A stretch of 64,000 nucleotides of DNA from Plutella xylostella (GCF_932276165.1 NC_064004.1:5652001-5716000); one strand, 5' to 3'. Shown: positions 48,453 through 61,302, numbered from the stretch's first letter. Made by a program: numbers and translations. Notes: a model not told the origin generated them from the sequence alone.

Positions 48453-48498
48453 GAACAATTTGGTTTTCTCGAATTGTTTGTTAGCCCTGAAAAGGGCT
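48453..48498 (-). promoter_or_regulatory. H1 3' processing signal (U5)
   Basis: Variant stem-loop 48483-48498; TGTTC at 48453-48457. Confidence 0.88.
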
Positions 48499-48740
48499 TT
48501 TTGTTGTGCGGTATTAGCGCACTCACCGACCGTGGCTCGTGTGTTCGTCGTCCGAGTGTAGTCAGTCGCCCATTGTGTGCGTGTGCGTGCGTATCGAGTA
48601 GATGATACAACAGCGCAACAACAACACCACCAACGGTGCCGACGACATACGGTGCGAACACGATGGCGCACGTTCGATGGCTTCGTGTAGTCACTGCGGC
48701 GGCGGCGGCGGCAAGCAACACAACAAAAACCGTCGTCGGC

Positions 48741-49433
48741 TTACTTCTTGCCGGCGGCGGAGGACTTCTTAGCTGCGGGCTTCGCCTTGGGAGCGGCAGC
48801 CTTCTTCGGTTTGGGCGCCTTCGGCTTCTTAGTCGGCGGCTTGGCGGTCTTCTTTGCCTTGGGTGCGGCGCTTTTAGCCTTTGAGGGTGTGGCGATTTTC
48901 GCCTTCGCGGCGGGCTTCTTTTTAGCGGCGGCGGCTTTCTTGTCCTTGGTGGCAGCCGCAGACTTGGGCTTAGACGGTGAAGCGGAGGCGGACTTCTTCT
49001 TGGCGGCGGCGGAGGACGCAGCGACGGCCTTCTTGGCGGGCTTCTTAGCGGCGGCAGCCTTCTTGGCCGGTTTGGCGGCGCCTGCTGGCTTCTTGGCTGC
49101 GGAAGTTTTCGATTCGAGCTTGAACGAACCGGACGCACCCTTGCCCTTGGTCTGGATCAGCGCGCCGGACTCGACGGCGCTCTTCAGGTACTTTCTGATG
49201 AAAGGCGCGAGCTTTTCAGCGTCGACCTTGTAAGACGCGGCGATGTACTTCTTAATCGCCTGCAGAGACGAGCCGCTGCGCTCCTTCAGGTCCTTGATGG
49301 CCTTGTTGACCATCTCGGAGGTCTTCGGGTGCGTGGGCTTCGCTTTCGGCTTCTTGGCTGCTGCGGATGCCTTCGGCTTCTTCGCGGGGGTGGTGGGCGC
49401 GGGCGCGTCGGATGCAACAGCGGTGTCAGCCAT
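48741..49433 (-). CDS. H1: Linker histone H1 (U5)
   Basis: Same 230-aa protein, but the synonymous haplotype G-A-T-C is a mosaic: the first base is as in U1, the second as in U2-U6, the third as in U2 and the fourth as in U3/U4/U6. This copy completes the four-gamete combinations described in the findings. Confidence 0.97.
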   Translation of the reverse strand: MADTAVASDAPAPTTPAKKPKASAAAKKPKAKPTHPKTSEMVNKAIKDLKERSGSSLQAIKKYIAASYKVDAEKLAPFIRKYLKSAVESGALIQTKGKGASGSFKLESKTSAAKKPAGAAKPAKKAAAAKKPAKKAVAASSAAAKKKSASASPSKPKSAAATKDKKAAAAKKKPAAKAKIATPSKAKSAAPKAKKTAKPPTKKPKAPKPKKAAAPKAKPAAKKSSAAGKK

Positions 49434-49669
49434 TTCGATTGAGTTGATTGAGGTTGAGGTAACACGTAAGTAACAAGTAAGGAGTGTAGTTCGTAAAACG
49501 ACCGTACGATGTCGCCACTAGCAAAATTTCGAGACACGTATTTCGAGCATTGCCGCACAGACAGACCGCGTGCCTCGAGACGTTTTCCGAGTTGATGTGT
49601 TCCAAGTTTTCACTAACCATGGTCGAATGATGATGATTTTTTTAAATAAAAAACAATGTCAGTGTACTG

Positions 49670-49677
49670 TTTTTATA
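49670..49677 (-). promoter_or_regulatory. Possible H1 TATA box (U5)
   Basis: TATAAAAA on the minus strand, 237 bp upstream of the start codon. Confidence 0.4.
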
Positions 49678-50943
49678 CGATATATGTGTAGTGTATACGT
49701 TTGTCGGGCGGGCGGGCTAATGGTTGGACGCTTGCGTACGGCGGGTTGGCGCGTGCGGCGCGTTAAATGTGGAGACGGCGTTGAGGAGCTCGTACGTGGT
49801 CTGATTTGTGGGCGTTTATCTCGGCGTGTGTCGACGGTGGCGGTGAGGCGGACGTCCACGGTGAAGGCGAAGAGAAGGCGCTCCCAGCGGGTGGCGGCTG
49901 CGGGCGCGGCAAGCGGGTGCGGATGGACTTTTGACGTGTCGAAGATGAACGGTCGTAGGACACACCGGTGTCTCGGCGGCATCACATGAAGGCAGTCATC
50001 AGCCGGTGCTGTGAGATGGCTGGCTGGTGACTGGTGGCCGATGGTCGTGCAGTGTGCACGTGCAGATGATGGTCAAACGCATCATCGCACTCACTTGTGC
50101 GTACCTAAGTAAAGGACTTACAGACAGACAGACAGACACACACAAGTAGGTAGAGAGAACGAGAGCGAGTAGGTAGGTGTACTACTTGACTGCATAGGTC
50201 ATTTGGTACCGTAAGTATGATAGATTATGACCTAGGTACATACATAATATGCGCCTAAATACTAAATACATAGGTACACAAGAGTATTCGGTAGGTAGGT
50301 ACTTACTTAAGTATATAAAACTGCAAACGCAGAATACGAACACCGTGTAAGTACGACTAACAATGTTCGTGTTCATTCACGAGTCGAGGTAAGTATTTAT
50401 GTATGTCGTCCCATGTCAAGAAAAACATGAATACTTAAAAAAAAGTAAGTACAAATACATTAATGTGTGATAAAAAGTTTCATCTGTAAGTACCTACCTA
50501 CTTACTTACTTAAATATAATTAGGTAGTAGTAGGTTACTAAGCAGATGAACGTGGTAAAACGAACGTGTGGTTGCATTGCACCGTAAAGGTAAGTACCTA
50601 TTATACCTACCTACCACGTCTTTTGGGAGGTATTTAGGTAAACTAAAATATTATAAGTACTTATTAGTCGTCTCTTGAGGACTAATAGCGTAGGTACCTA
50701 CTTAAGTACCTACCCATAAATCTATATACATACATATATTCTTTTATAAGCTTCGCACGCTTTTTCTGACCAATATTTTTCATAGGTACCTATATAAGTA
50801 AGAATAAGTGGGTAGGTACTTTTGCTGCCAGTGTGTAAATGTAAATACGCAAGCATAATGTACCTAGGTGTATGATGATGCATATAAATAATAATATAAT
50901 TATTGTCAGTATAGGTATTATGAATCGTTGTTGCCAGTTTGAA

Positions 50944-50989
50944 GAAACTATACGTAAAACAAGAACAATTTGCGGCCCTGAAAAGGGCC
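50944..50989 (-). promoter_or_regulatory. H4 3' processing signal (U5)
   Basis: Stem-loop 50974-50989; AGTTTC at 50944-50949. Confidence 0.9.
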
Positions 50990-51064
50990 TTTTTGTTGGT
51001 TACACGGTATCCTCGTAGCCGTATCGGCTGCGGAACACGATGTGCGCGGTGCGGTGCGAGCGAC

Positions 51065-51406
<342 letters not shown>

Positions 51407-51466
51407 TCAAACTGCGTGCGCACGACGGAGCCGGAGCGTTGTCTAAAAATTCAGGCCCACCGCGCG

Positions 51467-51476
51467 ATATATATAT
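51467..51476 (-). promoter_or_regulatory. H4 TATA box (U5)
   Basis: ATATATATAT palindromic core, 91 bp upstream of the start codon. Confidence 0.75.
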
Positions 51477-53027
51477 CGTCGGCGGACGAGAAGCGGGAAA
51501 GCGAAGGGGCGCGGGGCCGCAGACAGAGACGAAGCGATGCGATGCGCGAGATAGAGCGGGTCAGAATGAGTATAGTGTCGTACACGATTTTGTACTCTTA
51601 TTAATTTCAATATTAAGTTATTACCTATATTGTCTGAATATTTAAATATTTATGTTTATTATATATATAAATACATTATTACGACATCGAGACGAGACGA
51701 GATTTAGGTACTTACCTAGTTAGTTAAGTAAGTAAGTAAGTTTTATTCATGGTAAGGAGGTACCTAAGTATGTATGTAGGTACCTATTACAATTACAATT
51801 CTAGTAAGTAAATATGTACCTATGTATGTAAATGTATGTATGTACCTATGCAAAACAAATAAGTAAGTACCTACTTAAATACAATCATTCAACAAGCAGA
51901 CACAAATTACAGAAATTTATACTAACCTACCTAGGTAGGTAGGTACTTAAAACTTTTGCCACCATAACGTAGAGTATAATATATAGGTACTTACCTATTT
52001 ACTTACGCAACATTTTATTTTTATACATATGTACCTACTTATGTATTACCTAAGTACTTATATTTTATTTTTTACTGACTTACTTCAGGGAGGGAGCACC
52101 AATCTTAAACACACACACACTTGTTACCTAGGTTAGGTACCTATTTACCTACCACTAACTTTTTCTCATGAACAATGATTCACAATAATTTGAATTGTCA
52201 ATATCAAAATTTAAAATAAGTACCTACCTACCTACTTAGTAAAAATAAAATACTTCAGTTATTACTTAATAATACGTACCTACAACATTTTTAGTGATTT
52301 TTGAGTAAATTAGATAGACCTAGTTGTATTATTAGTAGGTCTAGGTAGGTATTTACCTAGGTGCATACATTGTAATAAATACGCTTCCGCCGCCGCCATC
52401 TTGCGGCGCCATTGTCTGTTGCTAGCGAGTGTTGAAAAGAACAAAAATACGTAATTATTTAATTATCGTGAAATGTGAATTGTGTTTTGGTAGAAAGTAG
52501 TGAAAAAAACTTAGTGGTGGGTGACTGTGACAAGTGTGTGTGTTTTACATTGGAGTAATTGTACCGCTCCTACAGGATTTGCCAACAACACGTTTGTAAG
52601 TAACATTATTATAATTTAATATGTAAGTAAGTACTTAACTACCTACCTATCTATGTAGATTAGAATAGATGTGGTACCTACATAGTTTTTTGATTTTTAA
52701 ATGTGAAAACAGTGCTCAGTTAATCAAAATAAGTTTGTAATCTGCTTGAATCATGCATGTGGCGCCCTCCATTGTTCACAAAAGAAACTATGTAGTACTT
52801 ACTTAGTGATTGGTTTTCTTGTTAGGCTATTATGTGTGTTATTTATTTATGTATAGGTAAACTGTACCTACTTATACGAAAGTAAGTACGTACCTACCTA
52901 GGTACTAGTACTGCATAAAAAAGGTGTAAGAAATGTATTTAGTTAATTACTTATGTAAGTACCTACTTAGATACGAAGATAAAAGTACTCAAGTAAGAGT
53001 AAGTAATCGTCTTCGTCTTAGTTTAAA

Positions 53028-53074
53028 GAAACAATGCGTATAATAATGAATGTTTTGTGGCCCTGAAAAGGGCC
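53028..53074 (-). promoter_or_regulatory. H3 3' processing signal (U5)
   Basis: Stem-loop 53059-53074; TGTTTC at 53028-53033. Confidence 0.9.
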
Positions 53075-53123
53075 GTTTTGTTACAGCGAACGAGGTGCGC
53101 GTAATGCACGATGCAGCCACCGC

Positions 53124-53708
<585 letters not shown>

Positions 53709-54898
53709 CTAATAATTTATCCTTACGTTATTGAGTATGTAAGTACTTAGTAAGTATCTATTTCATCCTTCTCATGCATAAGTAGGTAAGTGTATAGGTA
53801 CCTACTTAGGTATATAATTAAAAAAAAAAAAAATACCTAAGTATGTAAATAATATAAATAATAAGTACTTAATATATATAATGAACACCTTATTAAAAGC
53901 ATATATCACAAGAATACTTATACTTAAATGTTATTATGTAGGTAGGTACATAGTTAAGTATTTAGGTATGTTCTAAAATTTAATGTTTTCAACATAAGTA
54001 AGTAGGTAGGTACCTACCTAGTCACTCCCAACGACAAGACGTGAGTAAGTACTTACTTATGTTTAAATGGACTGTAAATAACACATCTAGGTAGGTAGGT
54101 AGGTAAGTAAGCAAGCAAGCAAGCAAGTATGTATGTACCTACCTAGTATAATCATAATGACTGGGAAACATACCTACTTATATAATAATTATAAGTACCT
54201 ACTTATTTATAGGTACGAAAACAATAATCCTAGTAAGTAAGTAAAGTACTTAATTACCTAAATAATAAGAGATTCCAGAACGCAAACTAGACGAATTCAT
54301 TGTAAGTAAGAGTACTTACTTAAGTATTTAATTTTGTATAAGTACTTAGGTAGGTAAGTACTTACTTATATGTCAAACCAAATGTAAGTTGTCACATCAA
54401 TAATAATAATAATATAATGCCATGGTATTTTGCCGAAAATGTACTTATTTAAAAAGCCACAAGTATGTAGAGTAGAATAAACAACATTATCGATTATGTA
54501 TGTAGGTAGGTACTTGCTTACTTAGATTAAGTAAGTATAATACAGTGCACTGAAATGAGTAGGCACGCATTCTTTCACATTTTAATTTTATTTAACTAAA
54601 CGTCCGTTTTTGTTTCTTCCTTTCCAGGGTCACTCATACAAATCCATCCGTCGTCGTCGTGTGCAGTGAACACGTCGTCGCAGCTCCTCCGTCCGTGTAT
54701 GTACCTAGTACCTACATAGATAAGTACTTACATTATGCCTAATATTTCACATTAATACGTTACCTAAGTGTAGCGAGTACCTACCACAGTGTGTGTAAAC
54801 ACAAGTAAGTAAGTGTAACCATCAATATACATATTATATATTGACATCATCTTATATTATGATATATAAGTAAGTAATCGTTTTTGTATGTAAGTATT

Positions 54899-54946
54899 GA
54901 AACAATCGTAAATCATCAGAAAATATTTGTGGCCCTGAAAAGGGCC
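54899..54946 (-). promoter_or_regulatory. H2B 3' processing signal (U5)
   Basis: Stem-loop 54931-54946; TGTTTC at 54899-54904. Confidence 0.9.
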
Positions 54947-55010
54947 GTTTGTTTCGGTGGTAGGCACAACATAGTGGCACCGTACACCGCTATGTTTGGG
55001 GGCACACACC

Positions 55011-55385
55011 TCACTTGGACGAGGTGTACTTGGTGACCGCCTTGGTACCTTCACTGACGGCGTGCTTGGCGAGCTCACCGGGCAGCAGGAGCCTCACGGA
55101 GGTCTGCACCTCCCTGGAGGTGATCGTCGAACGCTTGTTGTAGTGGGCGAGACGAGACGCTTCCGCGGCGATACGCTCGAAGATGTCGTTCACGAACGAG
55201 TTCATGATTGACATGGCCTTCGAGGAGATACCGGTGTCGGGGTGGACCTGCTTCAACACCTTGTAGATGTAGATGGCGTAGCTCTCCTTCCTCTTGTGCT
55301 TCTTCTTTTTCTTGTCCGACTTGGAGATGTTCTTCTGGGCTTTGCCGGACTTCTTGGCGGCCTTGCCGCTAGTCTTGGGTGGCAT
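55011..55385 (-). CDS. H2B: Histone H2B, intact promoter (U5)
   Basis: Same 124-aa protein, promoter contiguous at 55446-55532. The hAT-like element in the next spacer begins about 0.75 kb beyond the CCAAT box and should leave this promoter intact. Confidence 0.98.
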   Translation of the reverse strand: MPPKTSGKAAKKSGKAQKNISKSDKKKKKHKRKESYAIYIYKVLKQVHPDTGISSKAMSIMNSFVNDIFERIAAEASRLAHYNKRSTITSREVQTSVRLLLPGELAKHAVSEGTKAVTKYTSSK

Positions 55386-55445
55386 GGTGGCTTCAAACTG
55401 GATTCAAAACCGGAGATGCGAACGTTGCGAGTGTTTAGCTCGTAA

Positions 55446-55532
55446 TACCTGAAACCGGGCCGACGGTCGGATTTTATTACGAGCGCGCGGCGAGGGGCGC
55501 TCGTTATGAGTCAGACGCGTCATTCGACCAAT
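55446..55532 (-). promoter_or_regulatory. H2B promoter, intact (U5)
   Basis: Empty target site/initiator 55446-55456, TATA-like 55472-55477, CCAAT on the plus strand 55528-55532. Confidence 0.7.
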
Positions 55533-56280
55533 CGCGTTGCGGCATTCTGTATACAGCGAGCGACGCGGCGGCGGCGGCGGCGGCGGCGGTGACGGCAGAA
55601 TCGATGCACGCGTTCATTTTCGTTATAATATTTTTACGTTTATGGTATAATTCCCCAGATGAAAATAGCAGTAATATACTTACTTATTACTTAATTATTA
55701 AGTATAACAACCGATACGATGTTAATCTATACTTATTACATATATTAGGTATGTACTTAATAGATATATTAGGTATTATTATTATGTTTAATGATGAACG
55801 CAATTACTTACCATAAAATTAAAAAAAAAAACTCTCCTACTTATTTTTAGTCTCCTGGTAGGTATATAAGTAGGTACTTAAGTATATTATTTTTACAATT
55901 ATGATTTAAGTAAGTAAACTGTACCTAAGTAATATAATATATTTTTATGACTTTGAAAATCGCGCTACATAACTTAAACTACCCATCTATAACATTGAAA
56001 CATGAATACTTAGTTCATAAATCATTATTTTACCAGGATACCATACATAAGTAGGTATGTAGGAGGTTAGATCTACTACTAACAGTATTAAAATAATATA
56101 TGCAAGTAAGTACTTAAGTTAGTACCTAATTAGGTAGGTACTTAGTAATGAAATTATTTCTTATTACATCATATAATCGTAGTAACACGAATAAGTTACG
56201 TGTAAGCTTACTTACTCATTTTCATTTAAGTAATTATCGTAAGTTCATTAGACATTCAGGTACCTAGGTAGTAGTATATT

Positions 56281-56288
56281 ATTGAATT
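56281..56288. repeat. 8-bp target site duplication, left copy
   Basis: ATTGAATT, repeated at 58607-58614. Other repeats have ATTGAATT once at this point, followed by GTCTGTC. Confidence 0.92.
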
Positions 56289-56552
56289 TAGGAGTGAGCG
56301 TTCCAAAGACGCACCGTTTCAAAATACCGTTTCACTGCCTGGAACGGATGCACCGTTTTCCGATTCCGGTAAAAGAAGTCTCGTCATTAAACCCGTGCCA
56401 AGTAAGAGACGGTGCGCCATGAGACGGCGCGACGTGAGACGGCTGGCACTGGCGACGCGACGCGCGACGGTAACGTTAAAGCACTAAACAGTCTAACACT
56501 ACAATATGGTTCAGACGACGACATTGGCACTTGTTCGCAATCATAGAAAATA

Positions 56553-57378
56553 AATATGAACTTTATCTTGTATCAATAAAGATGGAAATTGCATGAAACA
56601 ATAACCAGTGCCGGAAGACCGGTGTAACGCATCATTCAAATATAAACTTTATCTCTATAAAGATAAAGACGGATATTGAATTGCAAAAATCTGGCACTGG
56701 TTTGATAACAAGACGACGACACTGGACTGTTCACGTTCACGAGATAATGCCCTACATTTCGTATCCTAATATGAACTTTATGCTCATAACATTAAAATCA
56801 AACTTCATTTTCAAGACGAAGTACCTTTCGGCCTTTCGAAAATATTCATATCATCATATGAATTTGACCTTTATCTTAATCACAATAAAGATGTTAATGC
56901 CATGTTATTAAACAACCCGCCTCGTGTCTCATCTCGCGTCGCGTGTAGGGTTACCATTCGTCCAGATTTATTCGGATTCCTAGATTTTTTTACTATGGAT
57001 TTTTTGGCTTAAATATCAAACAAGTCTAAAAATTTTGTCGTCTTCTCATTCATCTAAAAACTTAGACAGATTCAAAATCTTCTTTAGAAATCATCGTATA
57101 CGGTCAAACAATAAAATAAAATAAATATTATATAGCAAACAAACTACAAACCTAAAATTGTATCTTCGAAACAAAATTAGTTTCAAAATAATCAAACTTA
57201 GCGTTACCGTACCTAACTAATAATGGTTCATTCAAATGTCCGGCTTTTTGCTAGGACTTTCCAAATTTCTAAATGGTTATCCTAGTCGCGTTGTGCTTGC
57301 ACGCACACAAACAAACTTATCTATTTCAAATTCTCTTGAACTTTATGTTAATGCAATAAAGACGGTAATATAATGACA
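56553..57378 (+). repeat. Diverged internal repeats in hAT-like element
   Basis: The word pair ATGAACTTTAT...AATAAAGAYGG recurs in diverged form at about 56553-56595, 56639-56685, 56769-56799, 56857-56904 and 57336-57378. GACGACRYTGG and CTGGCACTGG words recur beside some copies. This suggests repeated expansion of a module of one to two hundred bases inside the element. Confidence 0.5.
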
Positions 57379-57710
57379 AAATAAGGCTTTTGCTAGAGAA
57401 AAAAATGCATATTATTTCGTGATGCGCGTGAGGATGCGGAAGCCGGAAATGATATTTATTGTTAAATAGTTAAGGATTAGTTGCACTTGAGCTGCGTTTT
57501 GGAATAATAATAATTTATATGTTTTGTGTTTATGTGGGTGAATGAATTTTGAGGTTTTTTACTTATGATTGTTTGTTGTCAAGCGTCATTACATAAAAAA
57601 TGTTTGGTGCGTATTGCGCGTATGCATAAATCTGCATATTATTATAATTCAGAATTGAACATTATGATTAATTAGTTAGTGTTATCTACGCTAAGAGGGA
57701 ATATCACCTA

Positions 57711-57920
57711 CAGTGCCACAAACTTATCTGTTCCGGTGACAGCTCACATAAATGTGTAATATTTCTTAATTCTATAAGATTTAAAGTTTGCTCGTATTGT
57801 TAATTCGCTCTTGCGGTATTAATAAACCCATCTAATCTATATCAATATACAATTCATAGAGTACTGAGATATGGATCAATTTACTTCGCTCTCACCGGAA
57901 CAGATAAGTTTGTGGCACTA
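57711..57920. mobile_element. Nested TA-flanked inverted-repeat element (Tc1/mariner-like MITE)
   Basis: 210 bp. Terminal inverted repeats of 29 bp (57711-57739 and 57892-57920) match except at the outermost base, starting CAGTGCCACAAACTTATC on the left. TA flanks both ends (57709-57710 and 57921-57922), as for Tc1/mariner-type insertions. There is no coding capacity. It is nested within the larger hAT-like element, so it either inserted there or came along with it. Confidence 0.75.
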
Positions 57921-58469
57921 TACTGTCTTATGTTGGCAAAAATATTTTATTCCTACCAAAAAGCACGGCTGTCATTGTTCCGAGATTTCGGCTGGCAGCA
58001 TTTATCGATTTCGGAACGCAATCTACGGCGAGCGGAGACGGAAGTGACGTCACGCAACTGAACGCAGCGACAAGATGGGTGAACGAAGCCACTCTCTGTA
58101 ATGGCGGTTTTGCTTTTTTTCTGCGGCAGCAAACAAAATTAGATATTGCGGGGAAAAGTGTTATTAACATTGGTTTTGATCAACGTGTTATCATTGTCAA
58201 AGCATTGTCGAGTTATTTGAGCAATGTAGAACTATCTGGACTGTGTTTGTATTGGACTTGGACTCGCCTACTTTAATTTGCTCAACACTTATTATTGTTT
58301 TGAGTTACCTATATTTATGTATACAGGGTGTAAATATTTATTATCTAATAGTATAGTTGGAAAAATTACAACACCTCTTTTATGTCAGTTATTAAAAATA
58401 AAATTCACACCACAGTGACCCCTTTGGTTTTGTGTTTACCCGCGCTCTGCGCCCGCTTGGCGCCAGCCA

Positions 58470-58507
58470 TATAAAGAAAAAATAGACGAACAAAGCTAGC
58501 CAGTCAT
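58470..58507 (+). promoter_or_regulatory. Possible outward-facing promoter in hAT-like element
   Basis: TATAAAG at 58470-58476 is followed by CCAGTC at 58500-58505, an initiator-like site with A at 58502, 32 nt from the first T of the TATA box. That is the expected insect spacing. Transcription would leave the element to the right and run antisense into H2A. Inference from motif spacing only. Confidence 0.3.
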
Positions 58508-58606
58508 CAAACCAGTGCTACACGACACTGCTTTGGAAACAGGTTTTCGACACAGAAACACGAGACGACACTCGTTATCGAAAAATACAGAGACGACCCA
58601 CTCCTA

Positions 58607-58614
58607 ATTGAATT
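58607..58614. repeat. 8-bp target site duplication, right copy
   Basis: ATTGAATT, partner of 56281-56288. Confidence 0.92.
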
Positions 58615-58699
58615 GTCTGTCTAGCTAGCTAGCTAGCTAAATATAAATGCCTACATAGTCCTAATATAATGTTATGTATCGTTCGTGTAAAGTCTTGTT

Positions 58700-58748
58700 G
58701 AAACAGTGTTTAATAATCATGAATAATATTGTGGCCCTGAAAAGGGCC
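58700..58748 (-). promoter_or_regulatory. H2A 3' processing signal (U6)
   Basis: Stem-loop 58733-58748; TGTTTC at 58700-58705. Both survive between H2A and the transposon, whose edge is 93 bp beyond the motif. Confidence 0.9.
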
Positions 58749-58823
58749 GTTTTGCCGCTGACGTGTGCATGTGAAAGCTCACGAGCAGCGGAGTGTGGCG
58801 TGTCCGATGAACGACGACTCGAT

Positions 58824-59198
58824 TTAAGCCTTCTTCTCGGTCTTCTTGGGCAGAAGCACGGCCTGGATGTTAGGCAGCACACCACCCTGGGCGATGGTCA
58901 CGCCGGAGAGCAGCTTGTTCAGCTCCTCGTCGTTGCGGATGGCCAGCTGCAAGTGTCTCGGGATGATTCTGGTCTTCTTGTTGTCACGGGCGGCGTTACC
59001 GGCCAACTCGAGAACTTCAGCGGCCAGGTACTCCATGACGGCCGCCAGGTAAACGGGCGCACCGGCACCGACACGCTCGGCGTAGTTACCCTTGCGCAGC
59101 AGCCTGTGGATACGACCGACGGGGAACTGGAGTCCAGCACGGTTTGAACGGGACTTTGCCTTTCCCTTAACCTTGCCTCCCTTGCCGCGGCCAGACAT
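58824..59198 (-). CDS. H2A: Histone H2A (U6)
   Basis: Same 124-aa protein; TATA box at 59309-59319. The hAT-like element lies 3' of this gene and its right end could read antisense toward it. Confidence 0.98.
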   Translation of the reverse strand: MSGRGKGGKVKGKAKSRSNRAGLQFPVGRIHRLLRKGNYAERVGAGAPVYLAAVMEYLAAEVLELAGNAARDNKKTRIIPRHLQLAIRNDEELNKLLSGVTIAQGGVLPNIQAVLLPKKTEKKA

Positions 59199-59308
59199 GG
59201 TTGTTGGTTTGTTTCTTGATAGAGCGAGACAGAAGATGGAGCGCGCGCCGACGTGTGCAGCGAGCGAATTCACGAGTTGAAATGTATCTTACTCAACCGG
59301 CGACCCTC

Positions 59309-59319
59309 TATATATATAT
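59309..59319 (-). promoter_or_regulatory. H2A TATA box (U6)
   Basis: TATATATATAT, 111 bp upstream of the start codon. Confidence 0.75.
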
Positions 59320-60085
59320 CAACGGGTGGTGTCGTGTACGGTGATACAAGCGTCGAGTAGTCACAAATCGCTCGTGTACTAACTTTTGTTAGCTTGTGTG
59401 CTTTTTTTTTTTTAATTTTATATGTCTACTATTACTTATAATGGGTACTAACAAGGTTATTTTGATATTAAGTACGATATATACAATACTGAATATAAAA
59501 TAACAATTCGACATATTCTGTATCTCAGGTGTATTGTATGGTAGGTACTTATACGGTATAGGTACTTACTTACCTTACATGTACCTAATTTGTATTTTAC
59601 ATACTATACATGAAACGCTCCGCTCCGCTCCGCTGCGCTCCGCTTTAGTTTTTAACGAACATGTGCACCTAACCGCTCCTCCTCGCTTTGCTCGTCGTCG
59701 CACCTACCTCTAGGTTTCGATCCCAGGGATTTTTAAGTTATTTTCATTTTCAATATACCTACGTAGGTAGGTACCTAATAGTGTTCCGTCGCTAGAGGGA
59801 ATTTTAGTTACTTAGGTATGTATGTGCGTATAATATTTTTGTAAGCATGATGTATGTCACCTTACATATTATTTGTATTTAGGTACTTATATGAAACGCT
59901 CCGCTCCGATTTTTAATTCGTTTTCAATAGTATAGAGTAGTCAGGCAGGTGAGGCCTATGTACTTACAACATTAGTTTCATACAAGTAGGTAGGTACTTA
60001 TCCTAATTTAATATATTTTGTACCTAGTACCTACCTGCGTCGTGGCGTAGGTAAGTACACAATCGTCGTAGTAAAGTACAATAGA

Positions 60086-60131
60086 GAACAATTTGGTTTT
60101 CTCGAATTGTTTGTTAGCCCTGAAAAGGGCT
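60086..60131 (-). promoter_or_regulatory. H1 3' processing signal (U6)
   Basis: Variant stem-loop 60116-60131; TGTTC at 60086-60090. Confidence 0.88.
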
Positions 60132-60373
60132 TTTTGTTGTGCGGTATTAGCGCACTCACCGACCGTGGCTCGTGTGTTCGTCGTCCGAGTGTAGTCAGTC
60201 GCCCATTGTGTGCGTGTGCGTGCGTATCGAGTAGATGATACAACAGCGCAACAACAACACCACCAACGGTGCCGACGACATACGGTGCGAACACGATGGC
60301 GCACGTTCGATGGCTTCGTGTAGTCACTGCGGCGGCGGCGGCGGCAAGCAACACAACAAAAACCGTCGTCGGC

Positions 60374-61066
60374 TTACTTCTTGCCGGCGGCGGAGGACTT
60401 CTTAGCTGCGGGCTTCGCCTTGGGAGCGGCAGCCTTCTTCGGTTTGGGCGCCTTCGGCTTCTTAGTCGGCGGCTTGGCGGTCTTCTTTGCCTTGGGTGCG
60501 GCGCTTTTAGCCTTTGAGGGTGTGGCGATTTTCGCCTTCGCGGCGGGCTTCTTTTTAGCGGCGGCGGCTTTCTTGTCCTTTGTGGCAGCCGCAGACTTGG
60601 GCTTAGACGGTGAAGCGGAGGCGGACTTCTTCTTGGCGGCGGCGGAGGACGCAGCGACGGCCTTCTTGGCGGGCTTCTTAGCGGCGGCAGCCTTCTTGGC
60701 CGGTTTGGCGGCGCCTGCTGGCTTCTTGGCTGCGGAAGTTTTCGACTCGAGCTTGAACGAACCGGACGCACCCTTGCCCTTGGTCTGGATCAGCGCGCCG
60801 GACTCGACGGCGCTCTTCAGGTACTTTCTGATGAAAGGCGCGAGCTTTTCAGCGTCGACCTTGTAAGACGCGGCGATGTACTTCTTAATCGCCTGCAGAG
60901 ACGAGCCGCTGCGCTCCTTCAGGTCCTTGATGGCCTTGTTGACCATCTCGGAGGTCTTCGGGTGCGTGGGCTTCGCTTTCGGCTTCTTGGCTGCTGCGGA
61001 TGCCTTCGGCTTCTTCGCGGGGGTGGTGGGCGCGGGCGCGTCGGATGCAACAGCGGTGTCAGCCAT
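60374..61066 (-). CDS. H1: Linker histone H1 (U6)
   Basis: Same 230-aa protein; synonymous haplotype T-A-C-C as in U3 and U4. Confidence 0.97.
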   Translation of the reverse strand: MADTAVASDAPAPTTPAKKPKASAAAKKPKAKPTHPKTSEMVNKAIKDLKERSGSSLQAIKKYIAASYKVDAEKLAPFIRKYLKSAVESGALIQTKGKGASGSFKLESKTSAAKKPAGAAKPAKKAAAAKKPAKKAVAASSAAAKKKSASASPSKPKSAAATKDKKAAAAKKKPAAKAKIATPSKAKSAAPKAKKTAKPPTKKPKAPKPKKAAAPKAKPAAKKSSAAGKK

Positions 61067-61302
61067 TTCGATTGAGTTGATTGAGGTTGAGGTAACACGT
61101 AAGTAACAAGTAAGGAGTGTAGTTCGTAAAACGACCGTACGATGTCGCCACTAGCAAAATTTCGAGACACGTATTTCGAGCATTGCCGCACAGACAGACC
61201 GCGTGCCTCGAGACGTTTTCCGAGTTGATGTGTTCCAAGTTTTCACTAACCATGGTCGAATGATGATGATTTTTTTAAATAAAAAACAATGTCAGTGTAC
61301 TG

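Larger units (their letters stand above)
56289..58606. mobile_element. Non-autonomous DNA transposon, hAT-like (U6)
   Basis: 2,318 bp, present only in U6. Its ends are inverted repeats TAGGAGTGAG (left) and TAGGAGTGGG (right, reversed), 9 of 10 matching, with an 8-bp target duplication. Eight-bp duplications and short T/CAGG-type ends fit the hAT superfamily; other 8-bp families cannot be ruled out. The longest frame (56681-56911, 76 aa) has no recognisable domain and no transposase is visible. The left 1.1 kb contains several diverged internal repeats; a smaller element is nested at 57711-57920. Confidence 0.8.
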
